Source: JARDZU01 sp035462175 (GTDB lineage: Bacteria; Actinomycetota; Acidimicrobiia; Spongiisociales; ZC4RG35). From it: a stretch of 64,000 nt of DNA. Below, piece after piece: positions 50,460-59,608 of this stretch. The translations under genes and the position numbers were made by a program. Positions within the stretch are counted from its first letter, which is position 1. Every line of letters starts with the position of its first letter. Location: positions 62,001 through 126,000 of the forward strand of contig DATHUP010000020.1 in NCBI GenBank assembly GCA_035462175.1, written 5' to 3'. A model generated the notes under the pieces. It was not told the origin of the DNA, did not search any database, and saw nothing but the letters and a program-made list of their open reading frames with translations.

Positions 50460-52129
50460 ACGGGCCCGCCATCTATGCACCTCCGACGTACGACCCTTCG
50501 GTCGACCTGGACCTGTCCCGCAACGAAGGACGGACCAGGGCCGCCGAACTGATCGCCGCCGTCGATGATCCGGACCGGGCGGTCTCCCGCTACCCGGACA
50601 TCTCGGGAGTTCGCTCTCGTCTCGCCGAGATCCACGGAATCGATCCGAGCAGGATCCTGGTCACCGCCGGGGGCGACGACGCCCTCAGCCGGTGCTTTCT
50701 CGGCCTGCTCCGGGAGGGCGCCAATGCGGTGACCACCTATCCAACCTTCGAGATGATCTCCCGCTATGCAGAACAGAGCGGAGTCGGGCTGGTCGAGGTG
50801 CCCTGGTGGAGCGGGCCGTTCCCCGCGGCCGAGGTCCTGGCCGCAGCCTCGGACACCACGGACACGGTCTTCGTCGTCTCGCCCAACAACCCGACCGGGG
50901 CGGCGTTGACCTCCACCGACCTGAAGCGGATGGCCGCCGAGTTCCGCTACGTGGTGCTAGACGCCGCCTACGTCGAGTTCGCCGACGAAGACCTCACTCC
51001 GATCGCCCTCGGGATGGACAACGTGGTGATGATCCGCACCCTGTCCAAGGCATACGGTCTGGCCGGGCTTCGGGTCGGCTATCTGCTCGGCCCGTCCGAA
51101 TTGGTGGGTCGGATCGCCGCATACGGGAGCCCGTACCCGGTTGCGGCTCTCTCCGCCGCGGTGGCCGAGTCCCGTCTCTCCTGGCCCGCTTCGGAGACCG
51201 AGCGATTCGTGGAGACGATCCGCTCGGAAAGGGCCCGACTCTCCGAGGTCCTGACCACGCTCGGGACCCGGCCCCTGGCCTCCCAGGCCAACTTCGTGCT
51301 CACCGAGTGCGACGACGCCGAATGGTTGACCGCGGCGGCGAGGTCGCTGGGGGTGGCCTTTCGTCGTTTCGCCTACCGACCCGGAATGGAAGAGATGGTG
51401 CGAATCACCGCTCCAGGTGACGCCTCCGACTTCGATCGGCTGGTGGCGACTCTCCAGGCCGCCCTGGCTCCCCAAGCACTTGTCTTCGACCTCGACGGGG
51501 TCCTGGCCGACGTGAGCCGGTCACAGACGATCGCCATCACGGAGACGGCCAAGAGCTTCGGCGTCGAGACCACCCCAACCGACATCGAGCTGGCCAAGGC
51601 CAGGGGCAATGCCAACGACGACTGGGCCCTGACCCGGGAGCTCTGTGCCCTCCGGGGTGTCGAGGTCTCTCTCGAAGAGGTCACCGAGCACTACGAGAGT
51701 CTGTACCAGGGAGATGGGGGCACACCGGGTCTCAAGGAATTGGAACGGCCCCTCATCGATGTCGGCACCTGGCGGCGCTGGGCGGAAGAACGTCCCCTGG
51801 CCGTGGTCACCGGGAGGCCGCGTTCCGATGCCGAGGAGTTCCTCGATCGGTTCGATCTGATGGATGGCACCTCTGCTCTGATCACGAGAGACGAGGCGCC
51901 GCTGAAGCCGGATCCGGCCCCGGTGCGCCTCGCGTTGGAGACGCTGGCCGTCAAGCGGGCCTGGATGCTGGGGGACACCCCCGACGACATCGTCGCCGCA
52001 CGGGGAGCCGGTGTCGTGCCCATCGGAGTCGTCGCCCCCGGAGACGACCCGACGCGGGCGAAAAAGGCATTGCGGAATGCGGCGCGGGTACTCGAGAAGA
52101 TCACCGACATCGAGGAGATGTTGCCATGA
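50456..52129 (+). CDS. hisC: Histidinol-phosphate aminotransferase fused to HAD phosphatase
   Basis: 557 aa. Residues 1-340 are a class II-type PLP aminotransferase: VSPNNPTG at 141-148, the Schiff-base lysine K198 in TLSKAYGLAGLRVGY, and R-x-T near 316-318. It makes histidinol phosphate. Residues 341-557 are a HAD subfamily IA hydrolase with all four motifs: VFDLDG (D345, D347), VVTGRP (T452), LKPDP (K484) and MLGDTPDD (D507). No other histidinol-phosphate phosphatase (HisN, PHP or HisB-N type) is in the operon, so the HAD domain is the best candidate for that next step. It resembles the TIGR01548 HAD group. Confidence 0.92.
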   Translation: MNGPAIYAPPTYDPSVDLDLSRNEGRTRAAELIAAVDDPDRAVSRYPDISGVRSRLAEIHGIDPSRILVTAGGDDALSRCFLGLLREGANAVTTYPTFEMISRYAEQSGVGLVEVPWWSGPFPAAEVLAAASDTTDTVFVVSPNNPTGAALTSTDLKRMAAEFRYVVLDAAYVEFADEDLTPIALGMDNVVMIRTLSKAYGLAGLRVGYLLGPSELVGRIAAYGSPYPVAALSAAVAESRLSWPASETERFVETIRSERARLSEVLTTLGTRPLASQANFVLTECDDAEWLTAAARSLGVAFRRFAYRPGMEEMVRITAPGDASDFDRLVATLQAALAPQALVFDLDGVLADVSRSQTIAITETAKSFGVETTPTDIELAKARGNANDDWALTRELCALRGVEVSLEEVTEHYESLYQGDGGTPGLKELERPLIDVGTWRRWAEERPLAVVTGRPRSDAEEFLDRFDLMDGTSALITRDEAPLKPDPAPVRLALETLAVKRAWMLGDTPDDIVAARGAGVVPIGVVAPGDDPTRAKKALRNAARVLEKITDIEEMLP

Positions 52130-52710
52130 CACGAAGAGCCGAAATCAATCGCGAGACCAACGAGGTGACCATCAACGGGCATCTCGACCTCGACGGAAGC
52201 GGTGTCGCCGAGGTGAAGACCGGGCTCGGATTCCTCGACCACATGCTGACCACCCTGGCCAGACACGGCCGGTTCGATCTGGAGCTCGTCGCCGGCGGTG
52301 ACGTCGGAGTCGACGATCACCACACTGTGGAGGACTGCGCCATCGTCCTCGGGCGTGCCCTCGACCAGGCGCTGGGAAACCGGTCGGGGATCACCCGGTT
52401 CGGCTACGCCTACGCCCCACTGGACGAGGCGCTGACCCGGGCGGTGGTGGACCTCTCGGGGCGCCCCTGGCCCGAGATCGCCATCGACTTCTCCCGCGAC
52501 ATGGTCGGTGAGGTGGCCACCGAGAACATCGTCCACTTCCTCAGGTCGTTTGCCGTCGAGGGGCGAATGGCGCTCCACGTCGACCTGATTCGGGGTGACA
52601 ACGATCATCACAAGGCCGAGTCGGCGTTCAAGGCAGTGGCGATGGCACTCCGGGCTGCAGTTTCCGCATCGGGGACCGACGTCCCCAGCACCAAGGGGAC
52701 GCTGACGTGA
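52126..52710 (+). CDS. hisB: Imidazoleglycerol-phosphate dehydratase
   Basis: 194 aa, the monofunctional IGPD without a phosphatase half. The two His/Glu-rich metal motifs are GLGFLDHMLTTLARHGRFDL with DDHHTVED, and VHFLRSFAVEGRMALH with GDNDHHKAESAFKA. It dehydrates imidazoleglycerol phosphate to imidazole-acetol phosphate, the substrate of HisC. Overlaps its neighbours by 4 nt at each end. Confidence 0.94.
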   Translation: MTRRAEINRETNEVTINGHLDLDGSGVAEVKTGLGFLDHMLTTLARHGRFDLELVAGGDVGVDDHHTVEDCAIVLGRALDQALGNRSGITRFGYAYAPLDEALTRAVVDLSGRPWPEIAIDFSRDMVGEVATENIVHFLRSFAVEGRMALHVDLIRGDNDHHKAESAFKAVAMALRAAVSASGTDVPSTKGTLT

Positions 52711-53315
52711 GCCAGGTGGTGATGGTCCCGACCGGGACGGCCAACGTCGCCTCGGTGGCTGCCGCCTTCACCCGTCTCGGCGCCGCGCTCGCCACGGCGT
52801 CGGGGCCGGACGACGTCTTGGGCGCGGCCGGGGTGGTGCTACCCGGCGTCGGGGCCTTCGGTGCGGCGATGGGCCAGGTGGAGGCCCTGGGGCTGCGTCA
52901 GGCGCTTCGCGACCGGATCGACCAGGGCAAGCCGACACTGGCGGTTTGCGTCGGGCTGCAGCTCCTCTGCCATGACAGCGAGGAAAGCCCGGGGGCGAAG
53001 GGACTGGAGGTGCTCGACGTCACGGTGACCCGGTTCGGTGGCGAGACTCGGGTCCCCCAGCTGGGCTGGAACCGGGTCGAGCCGGCCCCAGGCTCGAGGT
53101 TGCTCGAACCGGGATGGGCCTATTTCGCCAACTCCTACCACATCAACCGGGCTCCGGAAGGCTGGCGCGGCGCCACCACCGAGTACGGAGGCACCTTCGT
53201 CTCCGCCCTCGAGCGGGGAAACATCCTCGCCTGCCAGTTCCATCCCGAGCTCTCCGGCTTCTGGGGGTCGTCGCTTCTCGGGCGCTGGCTGGAGACGACG
53301 AGGGAGGCGGCATGA
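52707..53315 (+). CDS. hisH: Imidazole glycerol phosphate synthase, glutaminase subunit
   Basis: 202 aa from GTG 52707. Class I glutamine amidotransferase that supplies ammonia to HisF. The triad is visible: nucleophile C81 in LAVCVGLQLL, and H179/E181 in CQFHPELSG. GVVLPGVGAFGAAM carries the oxyanion region. The surroundings of C81 (AVCVGLQLL) fit the HisH CxGxQ pattern. Confidence 0.93.
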   Translation: MSQVVMVPTGTANVASVAAAFTRLGAALATASGPDDVLGAAGVVLPGVGAFGAAMGQVEALGLRQALRDRIDQGKPTLAVCVGLQLLCHDSEESPGAKGLEVLDVTVTRFGGETRVPQLGWNRVEPAPGSRLLEPGWAYFANSYHINRAPEGWRGATTEYGGTFVSALERGNILACQFHPELSGFWGSSLLGRWLETTREAA

Positions 53316-54067
53316 CATTGGCCGCTCGTGTCGTCCCCTGTCTCGACATCAAAGAGGGTCGGGTGGTGAAAGGGGTGAAGTTCCAGGGTCTCCGCGACGC
53401 CGGGGACCCGGTGGAGTGCGCCGCCTTGTACGAGGCACAAGGAGCAGACGAGATCGTGCTCCTCGATGTCTCGGCTACTCCGGAGGGCCGGGGTCATGCC
53501 CTCGACACGGTGCGTCGGGTGCGAGCCGTCCTGTCGATACCACTCACCGTGGGAGGCGGGGTGCGCGCCGCAGACGACGCAGGGACACTCCTCGGAGCGG
53601 GGGCGGACAAGGTCGGGGTGAACACCGCCGCCGTGGCCAGACCACCCCTGGTGACCGAGATCGCCGAGCGATTCGGCGCCCAATGCACCGTGCTCGCGGT
53701 GGATGCCGCGGCTGCCGGGACCGGCTGGGAGGTGGTGGTCGAGAGCGGGCGGCGCCGAACCGGGATAGACGTGGTCGAGTGGTGTGAGAAGGCGACGGCC
53801 ATGGGAGCCGGCGAGATCCTGCTCACCAGCTGGGACCGGGACGGCACGGGTGAGGGCTACGACCTCGAGCTGATAGAGGCGGTCGCATCCGCGGTGACGG
53901 TCCCCGTGATCGCGTCGGGCGGCGCAGACGCCGCCCTGCATCTGGTCGAGGCCCTGCGGTCGGGAGCCTCCGCCGCCCTGGTCGCCTCGATCCTCCACGA
54001 CGGGGAGACCACGGTCGCCGAGCTGAAACGAGCGCTGGCCGCAGCCGGGATCCTGGTGCGGCCATGA
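53312..54067 (+). CDS. hisF: Imidazole glycerol phosphate synthase, cyclase subunit
   Basis: 251-aa TIM barrel that cyclises PRFAR with HisH-derived ammonia. ATG 53312 has a good ribosome-binding site (GGGAGG). The conserved VVPCLDIKEGRVVKGVKFQ holds D12, LTVGGGVRAADDAG the phosphate site, and LLTSWDRDGTGEGYD the second catalytic Asp. A longer frame reaching into hisH was rejected. Confidence 0.94.
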   Translation: MTLAARVVPCLDIKEGRVVKGVKFQGLRDAGDPVECAALYEAQGADEIVLLDVSATPEGRGHALDTVRRVRAVLSIPLTVGGGVRAADDAGTLLGAGADKVGVNTAAVARPPLVTEIAERFGAQCTVLAVDAAAAGTGWEVVVESGRRRTGIDVVEWCEKATAMGAGEILLTSWDRDGTGEGYDLELIEAVASAVTVPVIASGGADAALHLVEALRSGASAALVASILHDGETTVAELKRALAAAGILVRP

Positions 54068-55326
54068 TCATCCCTTCCATCGACATCTCGGCCGGGCGGA
54101 CGGTGCAACTGGTCGGAGGCGAGACCCTGGCCATCGACGCCGGTGACCCGCTACCCATCCTCGACCGATTCGGCGTGGTCGGCGAGGTCGCCGTCATCGA
54201 TATCGACGCCGCCCGGGGCGATGGCAGCAACGCCGACGTCATCACCGAGATGTGCCGTCGGGGCAGCGTCAGGGTGGGAGGCGGGATCCGAGACCTGGAC
54301 ACAGCCCTCCGCTGGCTCGACCTGGGGGCGGAGAAGATCATCATCGGGACGGCGGCCTCCCCGGAGCTCTTGTCGCGTCTACCGGCGGAACGGGTGATCG
54401 TCGCTCTCGACTCCCGCGATGGTGAGGTCCTCAGCCATGGCTGGCGCCTGAAGACGGGATTCGACCTCATGACCCGAATCGAGGAGTTGCGCGGCCTTTG
54501 TGGTGGGTTCCTGATCACATTCGTCGAGCGCGAGGGGCGTCTTCAGGGGACAGATCTCGATCGGGCCCGGGCAGTGGTAGCCGCCTCGGTACCGGTTCGG
54601 GTCACCATCGCCGGGGGGATCAGCTCGCCCGAGGAGGTGGCCGTCCTCGACCGGATCGGTGCAGACGCACAGGTCGGCATGTCGCTCTACACCGGCGAGC
54701 TCACCCTGGGCGCCGCCCTGGCCGCGATGATGGGAAGCGACCGCCCCGACGGCCTCCTGCCCACTGTCGTGGTGGACGAGGCCGGACTTGCCCTGGGACT
54801 GGCCTATTCGAGCAGCCAGAGCCTGACCCGGGCCATCGAGGAGCGACGAGGGGTATATCACAGCCGCTCCCGGGGGCCCTGGGTCAAGGGGGAGACCTCG
54901 GGCGCGACCCAGGAACTGATCGGGGTCGACCTCGATTGCGACCGAGACACCCTCCGCTTCACCGTGCGCCAGCACGAGCCCGGGTTCTGCCACACGGGCA
55001 CCCGCACCTGCTGGGGCGAAGACCACGGTCTGGGCCGTCTCCAACGGCGGCTGGCCCGCATCGCCGAGTCCGACGACCCGGCTTCGAACACACGCAAGCT
55101 GTTGGCTGACCCCCGGCTCCTCGCCGCCAAGCTGGGTGAGGAGGCCGCCGAGTTGGGGGCGGCGACCGGGACAGACGATCTGATCAAGGAGGCCGCCGAC
55201 CTCCTCTATTTCCTGCTGGTGCGGGCCACTGCGTCCGGGATAGGGCTCGAAGAGATCGAAGCCGAGCTCGATCGGCGTGAGCGGCGGGTCACCCGTCGAC
55301 CGATGATCGCCAAGGACGCCACGTGA
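54064..55326 (+). CDS. hisA: Trifunctional HisA-HisI-HisE fusion
   Basis: 420 aa in one frame. Residues 1-225: HisA isomerase barrel (IIPSIDI with D7, VGGGIRD at 71-77, LDSRDG with D116, TIAGGISS). Residues 228-318: HisI phosphoribosyl-AMP cyclohydrolase with SRSRGPWVKGETSG at 267-280, metal ligands DCDRD at 291-295 and C309/C316 in CHTGTRTC. Residues 320-405: HisE phosphoribosyl-ATP pyrophosphohydrolase with LGEEAAELG (357-365) and KEAADLLYFLL (375-385). It should therefore carry steps 2, 3 and 4 of the pathway on one chain. HisI-HisE fusions are common; the addition of HisA in front is unusual. Confidence 0.93.
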   Translation: MIIPSIDISAGRTVQLVGGETLAIDAGDPLPILDRFGVVGEVAVIDIDAARGDGSNADVITEMCRRGSVRVGGGIRDLDTALRWLDLGAEKIIIGTAASPELLSRLPAERVIVALDSRDGEVLSHGWRLKTGFDLMTRIEELRGLCGGFLITFVEREGRLQGTDLDRARAVVAASVPVRVTIAGGISSPEEVAVLDRIGADAQVGMSLYTGELTLGAALAAMMGSDRPDGLLPTVVVDEAGLALGLAYSSSQSLTRAIEERRGVYHSRSRGPWVKGETSGATQELIGVDLDCDRDTLRFTVRQHEPGFCHTGTRTCWGEDHGLGRLQRRLARIAESDDPASNTRKLLADPRLLAAKLGEEAAELGAATGTDDLIKEAADLLYFLLVRATASGIGLEEIEAELDRRERRVTRRPMIAKDAT

Positions 55327-56564
55327 CCCTGCGACGCATCGATGCCCTGCCCACCAGGCGAATCGGACTGGTCGACCCCGACGTCCTGCGTCACGCCGGC
55401 GAGATAGTCGAAGATGTCCGGGCCCGCGGCGAGACCGCCTTGCGTGAGCACGGCGAACGGCATGGCGACCTCTCCCCCGGCCAGGAGGTCGTCCTGGATC
55501 GGTCCCGGCTGGATCGGGCGATCGAAGGCATAGCGCCAGTCGAGGTGGAGGTCCTGGAACGGGTGGCGGCCAGGATCCGGGCATTCGCCGTCGGGCAGAG
55601 GGAGAGTCTCTCCGACCTGGACCTCCCGGTGGCCGGGGGCCGGGCCGGTCATCGTTGGATCCCGGTGGCCTCGACAGGCGCCTACGCCCCTGGCGGGCGC
55701 CATCCGCTCCCTTCGTCGGCCCTGATGACGATCGTCCCGGCGAAAGTGTCCGGGGTGGCGACGGTATGGGCCGCGTCTCCACGGCCCACCGAGGTGACCC
55801 TGGCCGCCGCCGCCATTGCCGGCGCCGACGGGATGCTCGCGGTGGGTGGGGCACAGGCCGTCGCCGCCCTGGCCTTCGGCACGGTCTCCCCGGTCTGCGA
55901 CCTGGTCGTTGGCCCGGGGAACAAGTGGGTCACCGCGGCCAAGAAGTATCTCTACGGAGAAGTCGGGATCGACGGGCTGGCCGGCCCCAGCGAGATTCTG
56001 GTCGTCGCCGACGACTCGGCCCACCCGGAACTGGTTGCCGCCGACCTCCTCGCCCAGGCCGAGCATGACACCGAGGCCATGCCCGTCCTCGTCACCACCA
56101 GCGCCTCTCTCCTCGATGCGGTCGATCGGGCCCTTTCCCGTCAGCTCGCCGATCTTCCCACCTCGGAGACCGCTTCGACCGCCCTGGGCAACGGCTTCGC
56201 CCTGGTCGTCTCCACGATTGCCGAAGCAGCTTCGGTCGCCGACCAGATGGCGCCGGAGCATTTGGCTCTGCACGTCGAGGACCCTGATGACATCGCCGGT
56301 TCGCTGCGTTGCTATGGATCGCTGTTCGTAGGTAGCGGGAGCGCCGAGGTCTTCGCCGACTACGGCGTCGGGCCCAATCATGTGCTCCCGACCGGAGGTG
56401 GTGCCAGATTCCAGTCCGGGTTGTCGGTGCTCACCTTCCTCCGCTCCCCTACCTGGTCCCGGCTCGACGATCCCGGGGCTCTGGTTGACGACACGGTGCA
56501 CCTGGCCCGGCTCGAGGGTCTCGAGGCCCACGCCCGGGCAGCACAGCTCCGCTCGGCAGGCTGA
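55323..56564 (+). CDS. hisD: Histidinol dehydrogenase
   Basis: 413 aa from GTG 55323, coupled to hisA by a 4-nt overlap. Catalyses the last two oxidations from histidinol to histidine with NAD and zinc. Motifs: YAPGGRHPLPSSALM, VVGPGNKWVTAAKKYLYG, DGLAGPSEILVVADD and LLAQAEHDTEAMP (zinc ligands Gln/His), and MAPEHLALHVED (catalytic Glu/His). The operon ends here; the convergent lipoprotein stops 3 nt away. Confidence 0.94.
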   Translation: MTLRRIDALPTRRIGLVDPDVLRHAGEIVEDVRARGETALREHGERHGDLSPGQEVVLDRSRLDRAIEGIAPVEVEVLERVAARIRAFAVGQRESLSDLDLPVAGGRAGHRWIPVASTGAYAPGGRHPLPSSALMTIVPAKVSGVATVWAASPRPTEVTLAAAAIAGADGMLAVGGAQAVAALAFGTVSPVCDLVVGPGNKWVTAAKKYLYGEVGIDGLAGPSEILVVADDSAHPELVAADLLAQAEHDTEAMPVLVTTSASLLDAVDRALSRQLADLPTSETASTALGNGFALVVSTIAEAASVADQMAPEHLALHVEDPDDIAGSLRCYGSLFVGSGSAEVFADYGVGPNHVLPTGGGARFQSGLSVLTFLRSPTWSRLDDPGALVDDTVHLARLEGLEAHARAAQLRSAG

Positions 56565-56567
56565 GAC

Positions 56568-57152
56568 CTATCCGTGGTTCGCCGCGGCCACGGTGGCAAG
56601 CTGCGTCGTCTCCTCGAGGACGGTGCCCGGGCCGCTGGGGATGTAGGAGACCTGGAGGTAGCCGCCGTCCACCTGCATCCCGATGATGCTTCCCTCACCC
56701 GTGGCGAATGCCGCGCTCACCCCCGGGATCGCCACATCGGTCGCCTCCCCCGTGAACTCGGCGGCCGAGTCGCGATTGCCCTCGAACGAGTCGATGTCCT
56801 GGAACAGCACCTGGACGAAGGCGAACTCCTCGGTCCCAGTCCAGTCGCATATCACCTGGCTCTCCGACGAGAGATCTTCGTTGAAGACGCCCTCGTCGAC
56901 GGGAACGCCGGTCGCCGTCATGATGTCCTCGACGGTGAGCAGGGCACATGGGTCGAGCATCTCGCCGCCACCCCCTGAAGGGGCGACGGTCGTCTCGTCG
57001 GGAGGCTCTTGTCCGGTCGTGGTGGCGGCACCGTCGTCGTCAGCAGTCGCGACCGCCGACGGAGCCGTCGTCGTGGGGCTCTCACCTGACTCCCCGCCAC
57101 ACGCGGCGACGAGCACGGTCAGGGCCAGGGTGAGTGTCAGAGAACTTCTCAT
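56568..57152 (-). CDS. DUF3558-like lipoprotein
   Basis: 194 aa. Signal with lipobox (LALTVLVAACGG), a Thr/Asp/Gly-rich linker to about residue 65, then a mature domain with LDPCALLTVEDIMTATGVPV and VICDWTGTEEFAFVQV. The paired Cys and layout resemble DUF3558 lipoproteins of actinobacteria. Function unknown. It is convergent with hisD. Confidence 0.65.
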   Translation of the reverse strand: MRSSLTLTLALTVLVAACGGESGESPTTTAPSAVATADDDGAATTTGQEPPDETTVAPSGGGGEMLDPCALLTVEDIMTATGVPVDEGVFNEDLSSESQVICDWTGTEEFAFVQVLFQDIDSFEGNRDSAAEFTGEATDVAIPGVSAAFATGEGSIIGMQVDGGYLQVSYIPSGPGTVLEETTQLATVAAANHG

Positions 57153-57242
57153 CCCGTCATGATCTCGACCTGCCTGAAGGTGGGCTTAGCGTTCAGCGGA
57201 CGACGACGGTGAGCCCAACCCCTGCACGAATTACACGGCGCG

Positions 57243-58388
57243 TCAGGGGAGTGGACGGGCCCCTCTACGTCTGATGCGTCCCGGTGGCCGCGGCGACTCG
57301 ACCGGCGCCCTGCGCAGAGACTCGAGCCGGCCCGGGACGAGTAGCTCGAACACGACGATCTTGGCCATGGCCGCGATGGGGAGCGCCAGCAGTGCCCCGA
57401 CCAGACCGGCCACCGAGCCACCGACCAAGAGCGCGATGATCACCGTGGCCGGATTGAGGTCGATGGCGCGGTTCATCACCCGTGGGGCGATCAGGTAGTT
57501 CTCGACCTGCTGGTAGACGAGGAGCAGGACAGCGCCCCTACCACCTGGGGCCCACCCTGGAATGCGGCCACCGCGGCGACACCCGTCGCGCCGAGCAGGG
57601 CTCCGACGCCCGGAATGACGTCGGTGAGGGCGACCCATGCGGCCAGGGCGAGGGCGTATCGCACGTCGACCAGAAGGAAGCCGACAAAGGCGACGATCCC
57701 GGCGATGACGCTGACGACGAGGTTGCCGACCATGTAGTTGGCGATGAGATCGGTCTAAGAGTTGAGCACGTAGAGGAAGTCCTCACGGTGGTGCGGACGG
57801 AGCGGCCGGACGATCCAGGCCTTCAACGCGGGGAAGGAGATGGCGAGGTAGGGGGTGACCACGAGCACCGTGACCAGGTTGAAAATCGTGCCCCCGATCC
57901 CGGACGCCACGCCGATCGGGTCGATGCCGGGCCCTTCGGCACCGGGCTCGCCCTCGAGCATGGCGTTCACGTCGAAAAGGCGATGATCCGGTTGACGAAC
58001 CCTGGCCCCTCCTCCATGCGAGCGACGAATTCGGGGAGACGCTCGACCAACTCGGCGAGTGGACCGGCGATGAATGGGATGAGTATGACCGCCAGCCCAC
58101 CCATGACCACGAGCCCGGCGAGGAGGACGATGGCGAGCCCCCAACCTCGTTTCAGGCCACGCCGCTCGAACCAGCCGATAGCGGGTTGCAGCCCGGTGGC
58201 CAGGACCAGAGAGGCGACGACGACGAGGAGGACGCTGCGCAGCGACCAAAGGATTGCCGCCGCCATCACCACCAGGGCGAGGAGAGCAAAGAGCGGGCCC
58301 GTTAGGTGAGTGGGGGCCATCCACCGCTCCAGGGAGCCGCGTCGCCGGCGGCCTCGTCATCGGGGGTGGGATCGTTCTGGGACACCAC
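57243..58388 (-). pseudogene. AI-2E family (PerM-like) transporter, decayed
   Basis: Pieces of one AI-2E family membrane protein are in order on the minus strand, but in different frames. The N-terminal piece (MAPTHLTGPLFALLALVVM on) ends near 57973-57981. The next piece (FDVNAMLEGEPG to DFLYVLNS) is in another frame and stops at TAG 57755-57757. The same frame then continues (TDLIANYMVGNLVVSVIAG). A third shift near 57532-57545 enters the frame with VYQQVENYLIAPRVMNRAID, a conserved AI-2E segment. A further single-base loss before MAPTHL may disconnect residues VVVSQNDPTPDDEA from GTG 58388. Three to four lesions, all compatible with single-base deletions plus one nonsense codon. Confidence 0.85.
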
Positions 58389-58459
58389 GACGACAGTACC
58401 GTCGACACGGGGTGGGCGGTGGGGTGTGGAGACTCTCGGAGTTCGGCTATAAGCGAGGG

Positions 58460-59608
58460 ATGACAAAACTGCTACGTCGCTGGCCGGATTGGGTCGCATA
58501 CCCCGCCGCGATCTGGTCGGCGGCGTACGGCGCGCTCGCTGTCTTCTGGTCGTCAGGCGGCACCGGGTTCCCCTTTGGCCTGGACAACGACCCGACCGGT
58601 GGAGTGTCGATTCTGAGCTGGGTGGAAGCCGACAAGGCGGCCCCCGTCATGGCCGCGGTCGCCCTGGTCGGAGCTCTCGTCGCCCTGGCGATGTCCCGGG
58701 GCAGGGGCTCCCCAACGGTGCGGCTCGCCCTGCTCACCTTCGCCTGGGCGACAGCGGGCATCGTCGCCCTGGTGATCCCCGACTACCGGGTGCTGGTAGT
58801 GGTTGCCTATGCGCCGATCATCCTGATCGGCACCCCGCTGGGGTTGGTAGAGGATGCCAACCTGGCCGATGCGATCACGTGGCCCCTCGTCAACCAGGTT
58901 CTGTTCATCATCGGAGGGCTGCTCTGGGCGCTGACCGCCGTGGGCTACCACCGCCGCACTCGAAACGCCTGTGTCGTCTGCGGCCGTGGCAGCCAGGGCG
59001 AGGGCTGGACCGCATCCGAGCGCGCCGCGACCTGGGGGCGATGGGCGGCCTATGTCGCAGTGGTGGTCCCCCTCCTCTACGCGGCAACCCGCCTGGCCTG
59101 GGCCTTCGGGATTCCCATCGGCATCTCCGAGGAGTTCTTTCGAGAAGGACAGGAGGTCGGGCTCTGGCAACTGGGCGGGGCACTGGGCGCAATGGCGGTG
59201 ATCGGTGCCGTCCTCACCTTCGGGCTGATTCGGCCCTGGGGTGAGATGTTCCCGCAATGGCTCCCCTGGATCGGCGGCCGCAGGGTCCCGGCCGCCCTGG
59301 CCATCGTCCCCGCCGCCCTGGTCTCGCTGTTGGTCACCAGTGCGGGGTTGATGTTCGTCCGAATCGTGCTGTTCGGCAGGTTCGCCCTCGGAGACATCGA
59401 TCTCGGGCTGGACGAGAACTGGGCCGCCATCGCCCCCGAGCTGCTCTGGCCGATCTGGGGTGTGGCTCTAGGGGCGGCCACCGCGGGCTATTACCACCGT
59501 CGCCGGGGCGTGTGCCAGCATTGCGGACGTGGTGGACATGTTGCTGGACGTCCGGGTGTACCTGATTCGCGACGGGAGACGGGACGAGTTCCACGCCCTG
59601 GCCCGTGA
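58460..59608 (+). CDS. Polytopic membrane protein with CxxC motifs
   Basis: 382 aa from ATG 58460 (MTKLLRRWPDWVAYPAAIW). About nine to ten hydrophobic helices. Two Cys pairs lie in the loops facing the same side, CVVCGRG after the fifth helix and CQHCGRG near the C-terminus, and may form zinc or redox sites. No family recognised. The last 71 nt overlap the NIPSNAP gene in another frame; the C-terminal tail (after CQHCGRG) is therefore the doubtful part of the prediction. Confidence 0.6.
   Translation: MTKLLRRWPDWVAYPAAIWSAAYGALAVFWSSGGTGFPFGLDNDPTGGVSILSWVEADKAAPVMAAVALVGALVALAMSRGRGSPTVRLALLTFAWATAGIVALVIPDYRVLVVVAYAPIILIGTPLGLVEDANLADAITWPLVNQVLFIIGGLLWALTAVGYHRRTRNACVVCGRGSQGEGWTASERAATWGRWAAYVAVVVPLLYAATRLAWAFGIPIGISEEFFREGQEVGLWQLGGALGAMAVIGAVLTFGLIRPWGEMFPQWLPWIGGRRVPAALAIVPAALVSLLVTSAGLMFVRIVLFGRFALGDIDLGLDENWAAIAPELLWPIWGVALGAATAGYYHRRRGVCQHCGRGGHVAGRPGVPDSRRETGRVPRPGP

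Noticed and set aside
54379..55854. A 491-codon minus-strand frame inside the his operon
   Set aside because: Opposite HisA-I-E and HisD with intact motifs; composition is Pro/Arg/Gly-rich, typical of antisense in high GC DNA.
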